A stretch of DNA of 40,000 bases, from positions 3,571,642-3,611,641 of the forward strand of contig NC_135565.1 of the NCBI RefSeq assembly GCF_964340395.1, written 5' to 3'. Each line of letters starts with the position of its first letter. Positions within the stretch are counted from its first letter, which is position 1. Both the position numbers and the translations under genes were made by a program. The notes below the pieces were generated by a model. The model was given only the letters and a program-made list of their open reading frames with translations, was not told the DNA's origin and did not search any database. This document shows positions 1-19,255 of the stretch, piece by piece. This stretch comes from Glandiceps talaboti. Lineage: Eukaryota > Hemichordata > Enteropneusta > Spengelidae.

Positions 1-94
1 ACTCAGTAAAGGTGATCTCCGGTCAAACAACTTTTCAATTGATAGGCAATGTTTTAGGCTACAGTTTGTTGACTGGAAATAATGTGGAACCTAA

Positions 95-1031
95 GGGGAG
101 AACCATTTGATTTCTGGGGGGGGGGAGGGGTATGGAGGAAGTAGGTATGGGAGCAATTTTTTTTCAAATGGAGTAGCAGTGCAATTTTCTTTTTAAAATT
201 AGTCATTAAGTTTGTAATGCGTTGTTCATACCTATACCACGTCACAATGGTTCACAACTGTACCTCTAAATAACTTGTTCTGTGCAAGTAGAAGAATTAG
301 CAGTTAGTATGAAAGACGTCTGTCTACGTTAAATTACAACTTTAAATTATAGAACAGTTCCAAAATCAACTCTGAACATTACTAAACTTGCTTTTCTTTG
401 AATCAGTCAATTCCTCTAAGTTCCCAGGGAAGATTTTATTTTTTGTATTTCGTTATATTTGTTGTTCCTCAATTTTCATTGTCAACTTGAGAAAGATTTA
501 TTTGTACATCTTTATAAGAGACTTATATTGAAAGAAAAATATATTGATTTTAACACTTGTTTATTGACTCCTGTCTTGTTTTTTAAATTGTCTTAATTTA
601 CAGAAGCCAAATATTCCCCTTCCGATATTGACTGTGTCATTGAGATATTGCAACAAAAATCCTGAAATATGTTTTCTTGGGTCAGAAAAGGAAAGGAAAA
701 CTTTGTGTGCACTTGGGTTTAAAGCAGAGCTATATAGTGCATGCTTTAATGATAAGTGTTGGAAAAAAACAGGAATTTATACTTGTATTAAAAACATTTG
801 GGCCGCCTATGGCGCGGCGGCGCGCCGCCAAAGACTCGAATAACGTTTCCAAATTTGCTCATTTCTGGTGCATTTTGACAATTTTTTTTTTCACTTCTGT
901 CTGTTATGACAATTTTTTTTCTCAAGCCATTACAGGATCAAATTTTTTTTTTCGGGTTCACCTGGAAACAATTTTTTTTTCTCAAAATCCTCCATACCCC
1001 CCCCCACCCCAGAAATCAAATGGTTCTCCCC
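95..1031. mobile_element. Non-autonomous TIR element, TAA duplication, 937 bp
   Basis: The ends are inverted copies starting GGGGAGAACCATTTGATTTC, followed by a long G run and TATGGAGGA. TAA at 92-94 and 1032-1034 is the target-site duplication. GGG ends plus a 3-bp TWA duplication are typical of PIF/Harbinger elements. The interior has poly-T tracts spaced about 30 bp apart (880-985) and a GC-rich palindrome GGCGGCGCGCCGCC (816-829). No transposase is visible. Confidence 0.72.
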
Positions 1032-1106
1032 TAACTGACCAAAAATGTTCATCAGCTCGGGAGGTCAAAGGTTATAACGGACAAGCAGATCAACGTTAGT
1101 AGTTGA

Positions 1107-3182
1107 TAATCTAGACAACCCCATATAATCTAGACAACCCCATATAATCTAGTCAACCCCCATATAATCTAGTCAACCCCCATATAATCTAGTCAACCCC
1201 ATATAATCTAGACAACCCCCATATAATCTAGACAACCCCATATAATCTAGTCAACCCCCATATAATCTAGTCAACCCCCATATATTCTAGACAACCCCCA
1301 TATAATCTAGACAACCCCCATATAATCTAGACAACCCCATATAATCTAGTCAAACCCCATATAATCTAGACATCCCCATATAATCTAGACAACCCCCATA
1401 TAATCTAGACAACCCCCATATAATCTAGACAACCCCATATAATCTAGTCAAACCCCATATATTCTAGACAACCCCCATATAATCTAGACAACCCCCATAT
1501 AATCTAGACAACCCCATATAATCTAGACAACCCCCATATAATCTAGACAACCCCATATAATCTAGTCAACCCCCATATAATCTAGACAACCCCCAATAAT
1601 CTAGACAACCCCATATAATCTAGTCAACCCCATATAATCTAGTCAACCCCCATATAATCTAGACAACCCCCATATATTCTAGTCAACCCCCCTATAATCT
1701 AGACAACCCCCATATAATCTAGACAACCCCCATCTAATCTAGACAACCCCATCTAATCTAGTCAACCCCATATAATCTAGACAACCCCATATAATCTAGA
1801 CAACCCCCATATAATGTAGACAACCCCATATAATCTAGACAACCCCCAATAATCTAGACAACCCCATATAATCTAGACAACCCCCATATAATCTAGACAA
1901 CCCCCATATAATCTAGTCAACCCCCATATAATCTAGACAACCCCCATATAATCTAGACAACCCCCATATAATCTAGACAACCCCATATAATCTAGACAAC
2001 CCCATATAATGTAGACAACCCCCAATAATCTAGACAACCCCATATAATCTAGACAACCCCCATATAATCTAGACAACCCCCATATAATCTAGACAACCCC
2101 ATATAATCTAGACAACCCCATATAATCTAGACAACCCCCAATAATCTAGACAACCCCCATATAATCTAGACAACCCCCATATAATCTAGTCAACCCCCAT
2201 ATAATCTAGACAACCCCCATATAATCTAGACAACCCCCATATAATCTAGACAACCCCCAATAATCTAGACAACTCCATATAATCTAGACAACCCCATATA
2301 ATCTAGACAACTCCATATAATCTAGACAACCCCCATATAATCTAGACAACCCCCATATAATCTAGTCAACCCATATAATCTAGACAACCCCATATAATCT
2401 AGACAACCCCATATAATCTAGACAACCCCCATATAATGTAGACAACCCCATATAATCTAGACAACCCCATATAATCTAGACAACCCCATATAATCTAGAC
2501 AACCCCCATATAATGTAGACAACCCCATATAATCTAGTCAACCCCATATAATCTAGTCAACCCCATATAATCTAGTCAACCCCATATAATCTAGACAACC
2601 CCATATAATCTAGTCAACCCCATATAATCTAGACAACCCCATATAATCTAGTCAACCCCCATATAATCTAGTCAACCCCATATAATCTAGTCAACCCCAT
2701 ATAATCTAGACAACCCCATGTAATCTAGACAACCCCATATAATCTAGTCAACCCCCATATAATCAATACAACCCCATATAATCTAGTCAACCTCATATAA
2801 TCTAGTCAACCCCCCTATAATCTAGACAACCCCATATAATCTAGACAACCCCCATATAATCTAGACAACCCCATATAATCTAGACAACCCCATATAATCT
2901 AGACAACCCCATATAATCAATACAACCCCATATAATCTAGTCAACCCCATATAATCTAGTCAACCCCATATAATCTAGTCAACCCCATATAATCTAGACA
3001 ACCCCATATAATCTAGTCAACCCCCATATAATCTAGACAACCCCATATAATCTAGACAACCCCATATAATCTAGACAACCCCATATAATCTAGTCAACCC
3101 CCATATAATCTAGACAACCCCCATATAATCTAGTCAACCCCCATATAATCTAGACAACCCTCATCTACAACCCCTCATCTAT
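1107..3182. repeat. Satellite array, 19-20 bp unit, about 105 copies
   Basis: The unit is TATAATCTAGACAACCCCCA or the same with one C fewer. A second common variant has CTAGT for CTAGA. Rare changes include TATATT, CTAATC, AATGTAG and AATCAATAC. The array begins soon after the upstream transposon and decays into TCATCTACAACCCC at its right edge. Confidence 0.95.
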
Positions 3183-4517
3183 CTATAGACTTTCAGATGA
3201 AATGTCGACCAAGGCAGACTTCGTCCAGTGCTAAAGCTTGTAAGTTACAATTCACCCAGACTCTAATCTTTGGTTCGTATCACTATGTGTCGTAATCAGA
3301 GAAGTAACATCGATCAAATAATGATATAGTCTAAGGTTCCTATATTGTAGGATCTAGGTTTTATACATTAAAACATACCGTGCCTTTTAGTATAGATTTT
3401 TTATTTTAAAATGCATGAACACTAGACTTCTGAGTTTTCACTTGCTTCATTTCAAAGTAAAGTACATTAACAAACTAAAAGTTAGATTTATGGGCTTAGG
3501 TTATAATCTAATCTCTGATTCGTCGATATCGGTCAATGACGTCATAATTAAAATACATGTATTTGATAAGGCCAAAAAATAAAATAAAATAATTGTTTCT
3601 GGTCAGGACAGATTGTCTACTGTGGTGCGACGATATGGCAAGCCGTTCGGCGATCTTCGGCAATCGCAGTTCCTATCAGTACGCATTAGTATTCAGTGCT
3701 ACGGAGCGAGGCGACGACTTTGTTTTAGATGAAACGTAGCAAAAAAGGCATGAACGACCCCCCCCCCCCTCCCTCACCCCGGATCTGCAGACTGCCATCT
3801 ACTGGACAAACACGAAAAAAAGACAGACACGAGGGTATTTAAGTGATGCGCGCGCAGGCCAGAAACAACGTGTTTTTTTTTTAATTTGGCCTATATTCCA
3901 CTTTTTTACTTCATGGAGCATACGTGAACCTTATGATAACAATGTAAAGTTGTTATTTCATTTTCGTGTTCACTGAATCATGACAATGGTATATCTTCTC
4001 CTTCCCCTTTTATATTTCTGCTCACTCACCTTGGCGCAGTTGTCCTTACTACTTACTTAGTCACCAGGCAAGGCAGGGGACAAATTAAAGGTACGATATA
4101 TTTAGATTTATGTAAATTTGATAGACAATCAATTCCACTTCGTAAACGATTAGCTGTGTCGTCATTTGATTCACGTGACGACTGTCTGTAGGAAAGAAAT
4201 ATTTCATTATTTGTTGAACGTCGAATAGAAATCACTTAACGACTGTAAACATACAAACAATACGGTTATTTATTAATTTCATAACAGACAAGGTAATTGT
4301 CAACGATCGTCTTTGAAAAGAATGATCGTTTGCAAGATAAAGTCACTTGATTTTAACCTGGTATTTCCCCACCGTCTACATTCCAGTAACATGAAAATGT
4401 TTTGTGTGGCCAAGATTCTCAAACAATAGGTAGAGTTTCACAATCAGTTAGTCTAAAGTCCGAGTCCATGGTGTAGCTGCGTGTTTTTTCTCAAATCCTA
4501 TATACTTTGGTAGTTTT
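3183..4517. other. Upstream region of secreted ferritin
   Basis: No coding sequence is seen. It contains a perfect CRE palindrome TGACGTCA (3537-3544), a poly-C tract near 3760 and the TCACGTGA octamer at 4171. The promoter of the secreted ferritin should lie near its right edge, but no convincing core element stands out. Confidence 0.4.
4171..4178. promoter_or_regulatory. TCACGTGA octamer upstream of secreted ferritin
   Basis: This is a perfect palindromic E-box of the MITF/TFE type, about 390 bp before the start codon and in a plausible promoter position. Function is inferred from the motif and placement only. Confidence 0.4.
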
Positions 4518-4548
4518 TGAGGTGCAGTCCCAGTGTGGTCACATCCAG
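4518..4548 (+). promoter_or_regulatory. Iron-responsive-element-like hairpin, secreted ferritin leader
   Basis: The hexaloop CAGTGT is at 4531-4536, with a C at 4525 exactly six bases before it, the IRE bulge position. The lower stem GGTG pairs with CATC (one G-U). The upper stem has only three of five pairs (A-A and U-U mismatches). It sits 31 bases before the ATG. The loop and bulge fit the IRE consensus but the upper stem is weak. Confidence 0.4.
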
Positions 4549-4566
4549 TAGACATACCAAACTATC

Positions 4567-13195
<8,629 letters not shown>

Positions 13196-13834
13196 CATGC
13201 CACCGAAAAGAAAATTAACACAACTTTAGTAGTTAGAAATCAACCCTTTCCCTTTATTTTAATAATGTACTTTCAAGCATTTTTACTTTTATTTTTCACA
13301 ATGCCACTTAATTTGATTGTTGTTTAATTGTCTTAACTTTGTGGTTCCAAAATATCCTGCCCCTATATTCATGTCTCACTACAACGTAGAGAGAGTGCAT
13401 TCTGAAACAACTGTACCAATTTTCCATCCTGGTCTAAGATTAAACGCAGTAAGTAGCATTCAGCTTTCCATCCTGGTCGGCAATCATCATCAGAATCTCC
13501 AAAAGCTACCAAGCTGTTGAACATTTTAGTCATTCTCTCCGTCTTTTGTTCACTATGTGTATTAAAGGGATACAAGCTGTCTTTATACATTATAGGTCGT
13601 GATCAATACTTTTGTTGTATTTCTGAACGGTACTCGCAGTAGTCTACTTACTGAATCACACCGAACTTTTACTTACAATTGACTGAACTCAAACTTGGTA
13701 TAACAATATACATTATAAATGGTCTGATCATTATGGTATGATGACGTAATTTTTCATACGTACAGTGAAAAATGTCAAGTAAATCCCTACCTTGCAATCA
13801 ATTGTTCTAATAATGTCAGCTGACAGGAGTAATG

Positions 13835-13865
13835 CCATATAAGGCAGAAGTAATACCATATAAGG
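13835..13865. promoter_or_regulatory. Two perfect CArG boxes 21 bp apart
   Basis: CCATATAAGG occurs at 13835-13844 and 13856-13865, and each fits CC(A/T)6GG, the SRF site. They lie in a short tandem duplication. The DNA match is exact; activity is unknown. Confidence 0.4.
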
Positions 13866-13915
13866 CATGCATCGATATTAGCATTATACAACAACAGTTT
13901 AATTGATGGTTTATG

Positions 13916-13923
13916 TCACGTGA
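13916..13923. promoter_or_regulatory. TCACGTGA octamer in the 3' region of secreted ferritin
   Basis: The context is ATGTCACGTGAGT. It is about 720 bp after the stop codon, in the probable 3' UTR and inside a diverged short-transposon relic. Confidence 0.3.
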
Positions 13924-14270
13924 GTAAACGAGTTTATAAATTCAGTTGGTGCCACATTAATGTCTGTCCATCATTTCTGGTGTATTCGTCGTTTTAAAAG
14001 CGAGAGAACTGCTTAGCAAAATTGATTTCTGTTGTAAAATTGAATTAAGAAGAGCCATGATAAGCATAACGAACTACAGTTTAGCATACATCCTAAATAC
14101 CGTTAGATGACAGCCATCCAACCACTAAGCCAGGATGTATTTACACCATTATACGTTACATAACCATGACAACGTAATGTTAAGAAACAGCAAAACATGT
14201 TTTCATTATCGTAGAGATTTGAAATCCCAATTAAAAATCTATTTAGTAAGAATTACCTTGAAGTATGAAA

Positions 14271-14296
14271 AATAAAAGTAATGTATCCTGAATAAA
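14271..14296 (+). terminator. Tandem polyadenylation signals (secreted ferritin)
   Basis: There are two AATAAA hexamers 20 bp apart, with a T/G-rich tract (tttttgattttgtg) starting about 25 bp downstream. Confidence 0.55.
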
Positions 14297-14454
14297 AGTC
14301 TTGATAATAGAAAGAAACGTTTTTGATTTTGTGTACACAAGTTTGATCTTATGTGTGGTTTATGCGTATGGGGTCACCCTTTAGAATGCATTTAGTAAGG
14401 TGTTCTCAGTAGGTACGAACGCTGATGTGTTTCTTTGATCAGTCGCAAGCATAC

Positions 14455-14512
14455 ATGCGTGCGTGCGTGCGTGCGTGCGTATTTCTTTATGTGTGTATAT
14501 GTGTGTGTGTCA
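14455..14512. repeat. (GTGC)n and (GT)n microsatellite
   Basis: GCGTGCGT repeats are followed by GTGTATATGTGTGTGTG, ending in CACAC. Confidence 0.85.
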
Positions 14513-14734
14513 CACACGTCAGCCAATGTAATAGCCTCCTCCAGGTGGTGCTGTTTGGGGGCTGAAAAGATGTTACAGTGACTATATTACAAGTGTAACA
14601 CCCATGCATTTGATTATGGTGACAAGATTAAGGTGGACACAAACAAAAACCATTTTTGTTGTAGTTTATTACATATACATGTATACACATTATACATGAT
14701 AGTGTTGTCTTAGAGATGAAACCACATTGTAATG

Positions 14735-15075
14735 CTGATAGTGTCAACTCAAGTGTCTGTACCATGTATACTTGAAGTCCACACTGAATCAAAAGTTGTA
14801 TGTGATTGATACATACATTGTATTGTGTGTGTAGTCATATCAATGTCCATTCATAGATTGACTAGATCAAGTTAAGGGAGTGATCAGTTTCTACAGCCTG
14901 GGGTAAAATTACAAGCCATGTTGTACTGAAGATAGTGTCAACACTGAGTCTTTACCACATACACATGGAGTCCACACTGAATCAAAAGTTGTATGTGATT
15001 TATCCATACACTGTATTGTGTGTGTAATCATATCAATGTCCATTCATAGATTGACTAGATCAACTTAAGCTATGG
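14735..15075. repeat. Imperfect tandem duplication, period about 193 bp
   Basis: TCCACACTGAATCAAAAGTT starts at 14778 and again at 14971, and CATAGATTGACTAGATCAA recurs in register. Only the first copy is followed by TAA and then GGGAGTGATCAG (14876), which resembles the end of the GGG-ended elements and may be a solo relic of one. Confidence 0.85.
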
Positions 15076-15445
15076 ACATTGATATGTCATGTCACAATAT
15101 ATACAATTATTATAATAGTTTTAGTTTGTGTCTTTCTAAACTTGTCAAAAGTGATCTCACCAAAGTAATCTATTGCGCTTACTTACACCCATGGGCTTCA
15201 CACACAAACAAACATCACTGACAAGCTGCAACCATATTGTTTTAATATCAGACTTTTATAAAATACTCTACATGCAAGTACAATACAATAATCCATACAA
15301 AAGTGGTTACATTATCATTTCTATAACAACAGGGGTTAGTTAGGCATTGCTAACCCAAACTTGGCCCCGCACTAAAAACCAGAGATAAAAAATATTTTTA
15401 AAACTCTGGAATAGCATAGGCATATATCATAATTGCATCCATAAA
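15076..15445. other. Intergenic, no feature seen
   Basis: It is AT-rich single-copy-looking DNA without coding potential, splice patterns or repeats that I could recognise. Confidence 0.4.
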
Positions 15446-15848
15446 GTACATCCATCCCCTAAATAAAATATAATACTCTCCCCTTGATAAAAAGTACATC
15501 CATCCCCTAAATAAAATATATTTCTCCCCAAATGAAATATTTCTCTCCCCTAAATGAAGTATTTATTAAAAAGTACACCCAACCTCAAATACAACTTATT
15601 TCTCTCCTTAATATAAAGTACATCCACCCCCTAAATGAAAAGTACATCCATCCCCTAAATAAAAAGTACATCCATCCCCTAAATAAAAGTACATCCATCC
15701 CCTAAATAAAATATTTCTCTCCCCTTAATAAAAAAAGTGCATCCATCCCCTAAATAAAATATTTCTCTCCCCTTAATCAAAAGTACATCCATCCCCTAAA
15801 TAAAATATTTCTCTCCCCTTTATAATATAAAGTACATCCATCCCCTCA
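15446..15848. repeat. Degenerate minisatellite AAAGTACATCCATCCCCTAAATA
   Basis: About ten repeats combine two modules: AGTACATCCATCCCCTAAAT and AAATATTTCTCTCCCCTTAA. Unit length varies (about 20 to 60 bp) because the second module is present or absent. Confidence 0.88.
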
Positions 15849-15865
15849 ACACAATTCTTTTTTAA

Positions 15866-17101
15866 TCCAACAAAATTTATTTTGGACCATGTGCGCCCTC
15901 TGGTACAGATACCTTGTTATAGCTAGGCCACGTAAGGGTTTTTCCCAAGAAGTGTTACAGTCCAAAATTAACAAAATGTCATATTTCAGAAATTGGGATA
16001 TTTAGATTAAAATCATACAACAGGTTTGTGAGAGGTCTTGAACTATTCTTCATATTTCACGACCCATTTTGGACTTGACGTATCATCAGTCAAAGGGTTA
16101 CTTAAGATGAGTATGCGATTATTAACTTCAAGTAGAGAGATTATTACCAATTAGATGTAATTAGTATATGTTAAGTGTTTACCAGTAATGTCTTAATGAT
16201 TAGGACATTGTAACTGTAATCACCTCGAGAAGAATAAATTTGTCTCACATTAATTTTTTATTTAATCAAGTCACGCCATGTGACGTGATGTTAAGAAGTA
16301 GTTATGTAGAGGTAAGGTTACTAGTATCTTAAGAATTTATGTTGTAAACATGTATTTTTTTAAATAGAAAAATGAGGTAATCCGCCCGACACTTTCAATG
16401 TATAAATGGTTATAAATGGTAAAAAGAAATAAAATAAATCAGTTTGGCAGTGGAAAATCTGCGATGATTTAGGTCACCCGAGTTATGTTGCCTGTGTTGT
16501 CCCCCCGGGGGGGGGGGGGTGTAACTCCCATAGATGGTAATACAGGGAGGGTCCTCGCGGAAGGGGTTGTTTTTTTTTGTGCTGTTAGAGTATCAGAGAG
16601 GGTGCATTTTTCATGAGATCTTGGTATGAGAAAGAGTCGATTGAATCAAAACTGACGTTAATTAACAGAAAACATGTAGTCAGCAATGGAACCAGGTGTA
16701 GCTACCTTCAAAATTTCCGACCTCGCGTCGCTCTTGTCACACTATATGCACTAGATCTAGGTTTGTTTCGTCGCAAAAACAAAACAGAGGAATTAGAGGT
16801 AGCTCTATTCATAGAACAGCAACTGAGGGGATCTGGTCAACTGCATGGGTATCGATGGATGATAGGGAAACAGTAAGATTACTCCTCGGTGTTCTTCACC
16901 CAGAGGGTGTTGAACTCAGTTCAAAACGTCGGTTTCGACGAAGGACATATCGTTCCTGTGGGCCAAACTTCACAGAAGGGCACAAACAAAGTAGAAATTT
17001 GATGAGCAATACAACAACGGCTGTGTTCGTTTATCACGTGGCTTATGCCAAGGTAAAGGCACCAGAGGGCGCACATGGTCCGAAAAAATAATTTTGTTGG
17101 A
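15866..17101. mobile_element. 1.24-kb TIR element with transposase relic
   Basis: The ends are inverted: TCCAACAAAATTTATTTT.. and its partner around 17060-17101, with the shared inner block GGACCATGTGCGCCCTCTGG. TAA flanks both ends (15863-15865, 17102-17104). The interior has a C7G13 block near 16501 and a broken integrase-like open frame. It is probably an internally deleted copy. Confidence 0.7.
16613..17091 (+). pseudogene. Broken integrase-like (DDE) transposase fragment
   Basis: Frame one (16613-16876) ends with RGSGQLHGYRWM. An overlapping second frame (16855-17091) continues ETVRLLLGVLHPEGVELSSK, then RRFRRRTY and GPNF. From memory these strings in this order match the helix-turn-helix part that precedes the integrase-core domain of transposon-derived animal proteins. 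The link between them is missing and out of frame, and the catalytic domain after GPNF is absent. It is a dead remnant within the 15866-17101 element. Confidence 0.55.
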
Positions 17102-17104
17102 TAA

Positions 17105-17677
17105 AAAAAAATATTTGTTGGATATATGTTACCGATACATGTTACCGATGTTTACATTATTACTTTTAATTACTTTTAAACAGTAAATCCCAAAGGAGTT
17201 CTGAGTTCTAGAAATGTTTGCATGTTATCTGGTGGATTATTTTGATAAGTACACACTGAAGAAAAATGTGTCATAGAAGTAATTATTTATATAAATGAAA
17301 ATCCCTCTCGCACACTGATGACAATCACGCAAGTGTTTCAAAAAGTTACATACTAAACTTCAAATTGGATAACTTGAAAAAATTGTTAGCGATGCCAATG
17401 CCACTTTGATTAATAGGACGAATGTATTAATACTCCTGATAAAATCATACAATAGTTCATGGCTACAGATATACACCCATCAGGATGATAAGTATTCATC
17501 TTCTTACAAAGTTGTTCTACGGACTTGTCAACCTTAAATATGAAGGAAAGAGACCTGTAACAAGGAATTCAATAAAGAGAAGAGAAAAGAAGTTGTAGAG
17601 AGACTGACAGGACAGAAAGGCCAGATAATAGATCTGAAAAAATACAGATTTTTTCCCTTGCCCCCTTTTTTTATTTC
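17105..17677. other. Intergenic, no feature seen
   Basis: AT-rich sequence with no supported gene. GAGAAGAGAAAAGAAG purine runs occur near 17578. Confidence 0.35.
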
Positions 17678-17706
17678 GCCCGCCCACCCGCCCGCCCGCC
17701 CCGCCT
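17678..17706 (-). other. G-quadruplex motif on minus strand
   Basis: On the plus strand it is CGCCCGCCCACCCGCCCG followed by CCCGCCCCGCC. The minus strand therefore has at least five GGG runs separated by single bases, the strongest quadruplex pattern. Confidence 0.6.
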
Positions 17707-18540
17707 GACTATTCCACTGGAGATGAGAAACAAAAAAAGGTCACCCTAATATAGGTCACACACATAAGAAAGAGTGGGTTATGGCTCCATATAACCAACT
17801 GAAATCAAGGCCTCTGATTGGCCAGGTCGGTCTAGCAGTAGTATAAGTGCCTTTAGATCACGAGTTCCTTAGTACTACGTCAGAGCCGAATGAACAATGG
17901 TTGTGATGGTACTGCTGTGCACAAGTCTATTGTCTAATCTTGTCGCCTAATGTAGGACAGCACATCATACATAGACATATATACCTGACAGACAATGAGT
18001 ACTTGGCCCAGCCCTTGAGTAATGTATAGTAACAGGTGTACGTAGATGACATTGTTGATAATTAGGGAGGGTTTTCTGAGGTCATCGATGACGAATTCTC
18101 TCGTGACAATGGTGTACAATTTATATTTAGATATTGGTATCTATTACAGGTCAGGAATAAGTCTCTACGTGTAAACTGCTCCACATATTGTGGACAGCTA
18201 TAGCGAAATACCAAACACATCCTTGTAGATTACATTTGGTCCCAGAATGCCAACATTTCTAGACAGGTGCGTACTGTGTTATATTGCCTGTGGCCCGGAA
18301 TCTGAACACCCCCTTCTCTCATATTAGGGGGAAACGAAGTAATTTAGGCCAATGACTGCTAATTATAGCACATGTACCTCAAATACAACTTTCAATGTAC
18401 ATGTAATTAGTTCTACATTATTCTATTAAGATTTAATAAAAGATACACTGTGTGGCGGTCGTAGAAAATATTCACATTGAAAATAAAACATATGTTGTAC
18501 CATGTTATATGTAAAGACCAAAATCGTTTGATCTTGGAGA
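17707..18540. other. Intergenic, no feature seen
   Basis: I found no gene. The short open frame on the minus strand (17934-18119) has no recognisable motif. Confidence 0.35.
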
Positions 18541-18541
18541 G

Positions 18542-18577
18542 CCGGGGAAGGGGGCGGGGGAGAAGGGGGGGGGGGGG
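18542..18577 (+). other. G-quadruplex motif on plus strand
   Basis: Runs are GGGG, GGGGG, GGGGG and more than ten G, with short spacers AA, C and AGAA. Confidence 0.55.
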
Positions 18578-18969
18578 CTGTAGATACCGGTAATAAAGTA
18601 CATCAAGTAAGGACTAGCCGTTGCCTATAATTTCACACACGATTTAATACTTTCCACACTAGCGTTTCACGGTAATTTCACCCTACTGTTTCTGGAGAAG
18701 CAAACTTTTTATCCTCGTAAGTTTATTAACTATAGTACTAAGGCAACATTTCGATTGCTCAAAACCAGTCAGCTCCCATGAGGTATGTCCATGATATGAA
18801 ATGGTTTATGTATACTCGACACTGTAAGACAATCCACCACAATTCGTAAATTACAAGTTGGCAACGCCTTCCCGTATAAGCCTTAGTACGGTAACAACAC
18901 CTGAGTTATCGTTGTTGTTTAGGGGAAAGAGTGGTTGGTTATGATTCACAGCACACGTCACACAGACAG

Positions 18970-19063
18970 TGTATGTATGTATGTATGTATGTATGTATGT
19001 ATGTATGTATGTATGTATGTATGTATGTATGTATGTATGTATGTATGTATGTATGTATGTATA

Positions 19064-19121
<58 letters not shown>
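18970..19121. repeat. (GTAT)n and (GT)n microsatellite
   Basis: About 90 bp of GTAT is followed by GT, GTAT and again GT tracts. The long open frames on both strands here are repeat artefacts. Confidence 0.95.
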
Positions 19122-19122
<1 letters not shown>

Positions 19123-19255
19123 ATGCGAGACAACGATTATTTATCAATCGTCTTTGTGTCCGCGATTGCTCATACCCATGAGTAATTTCAATATTTTAAA
19201 TTTCAATGCCGATCTTTATATAAAAAAGTCACGACCCAGTTATAGTACTTACTCA

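Larger units (their letters stand above)
13622..13955. mobile_element. Diverged copy of GGCACAAGC-type short transposon
   Basis: GTACTCGCAGTAGTCTACTT and TTGACTGAACTCAAACTTGG match the interior of the copies at 31.0 and 34.7 kb. The right end, AATTCAGTTGGTGCCACATT, is a decayed version of their terminal repeat. The left end is not recognisable. Confidence 0.5.
13196..14315 (+). other. Probable 3' UTR of secreted ferritin
   Basis: AATAAA signals are at 14271-14276 and 14291-14296, followed by a T/G-rich stretch. This gives a 3' UTR of about 1.1 kb. An ATTAAA at 13561 could give a shorter form. The right part (about 13622-13955) resembles a diverged short transposon and carries two CArG boxes. 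Confidence 0.5.

Noticed and set aside
1107-3182. Regular short repeats resembling a CRISPR array
   Set aside because: Units are head to tail without unique spacers, and the surrounding DNA is eukaryotic with spliced genes.
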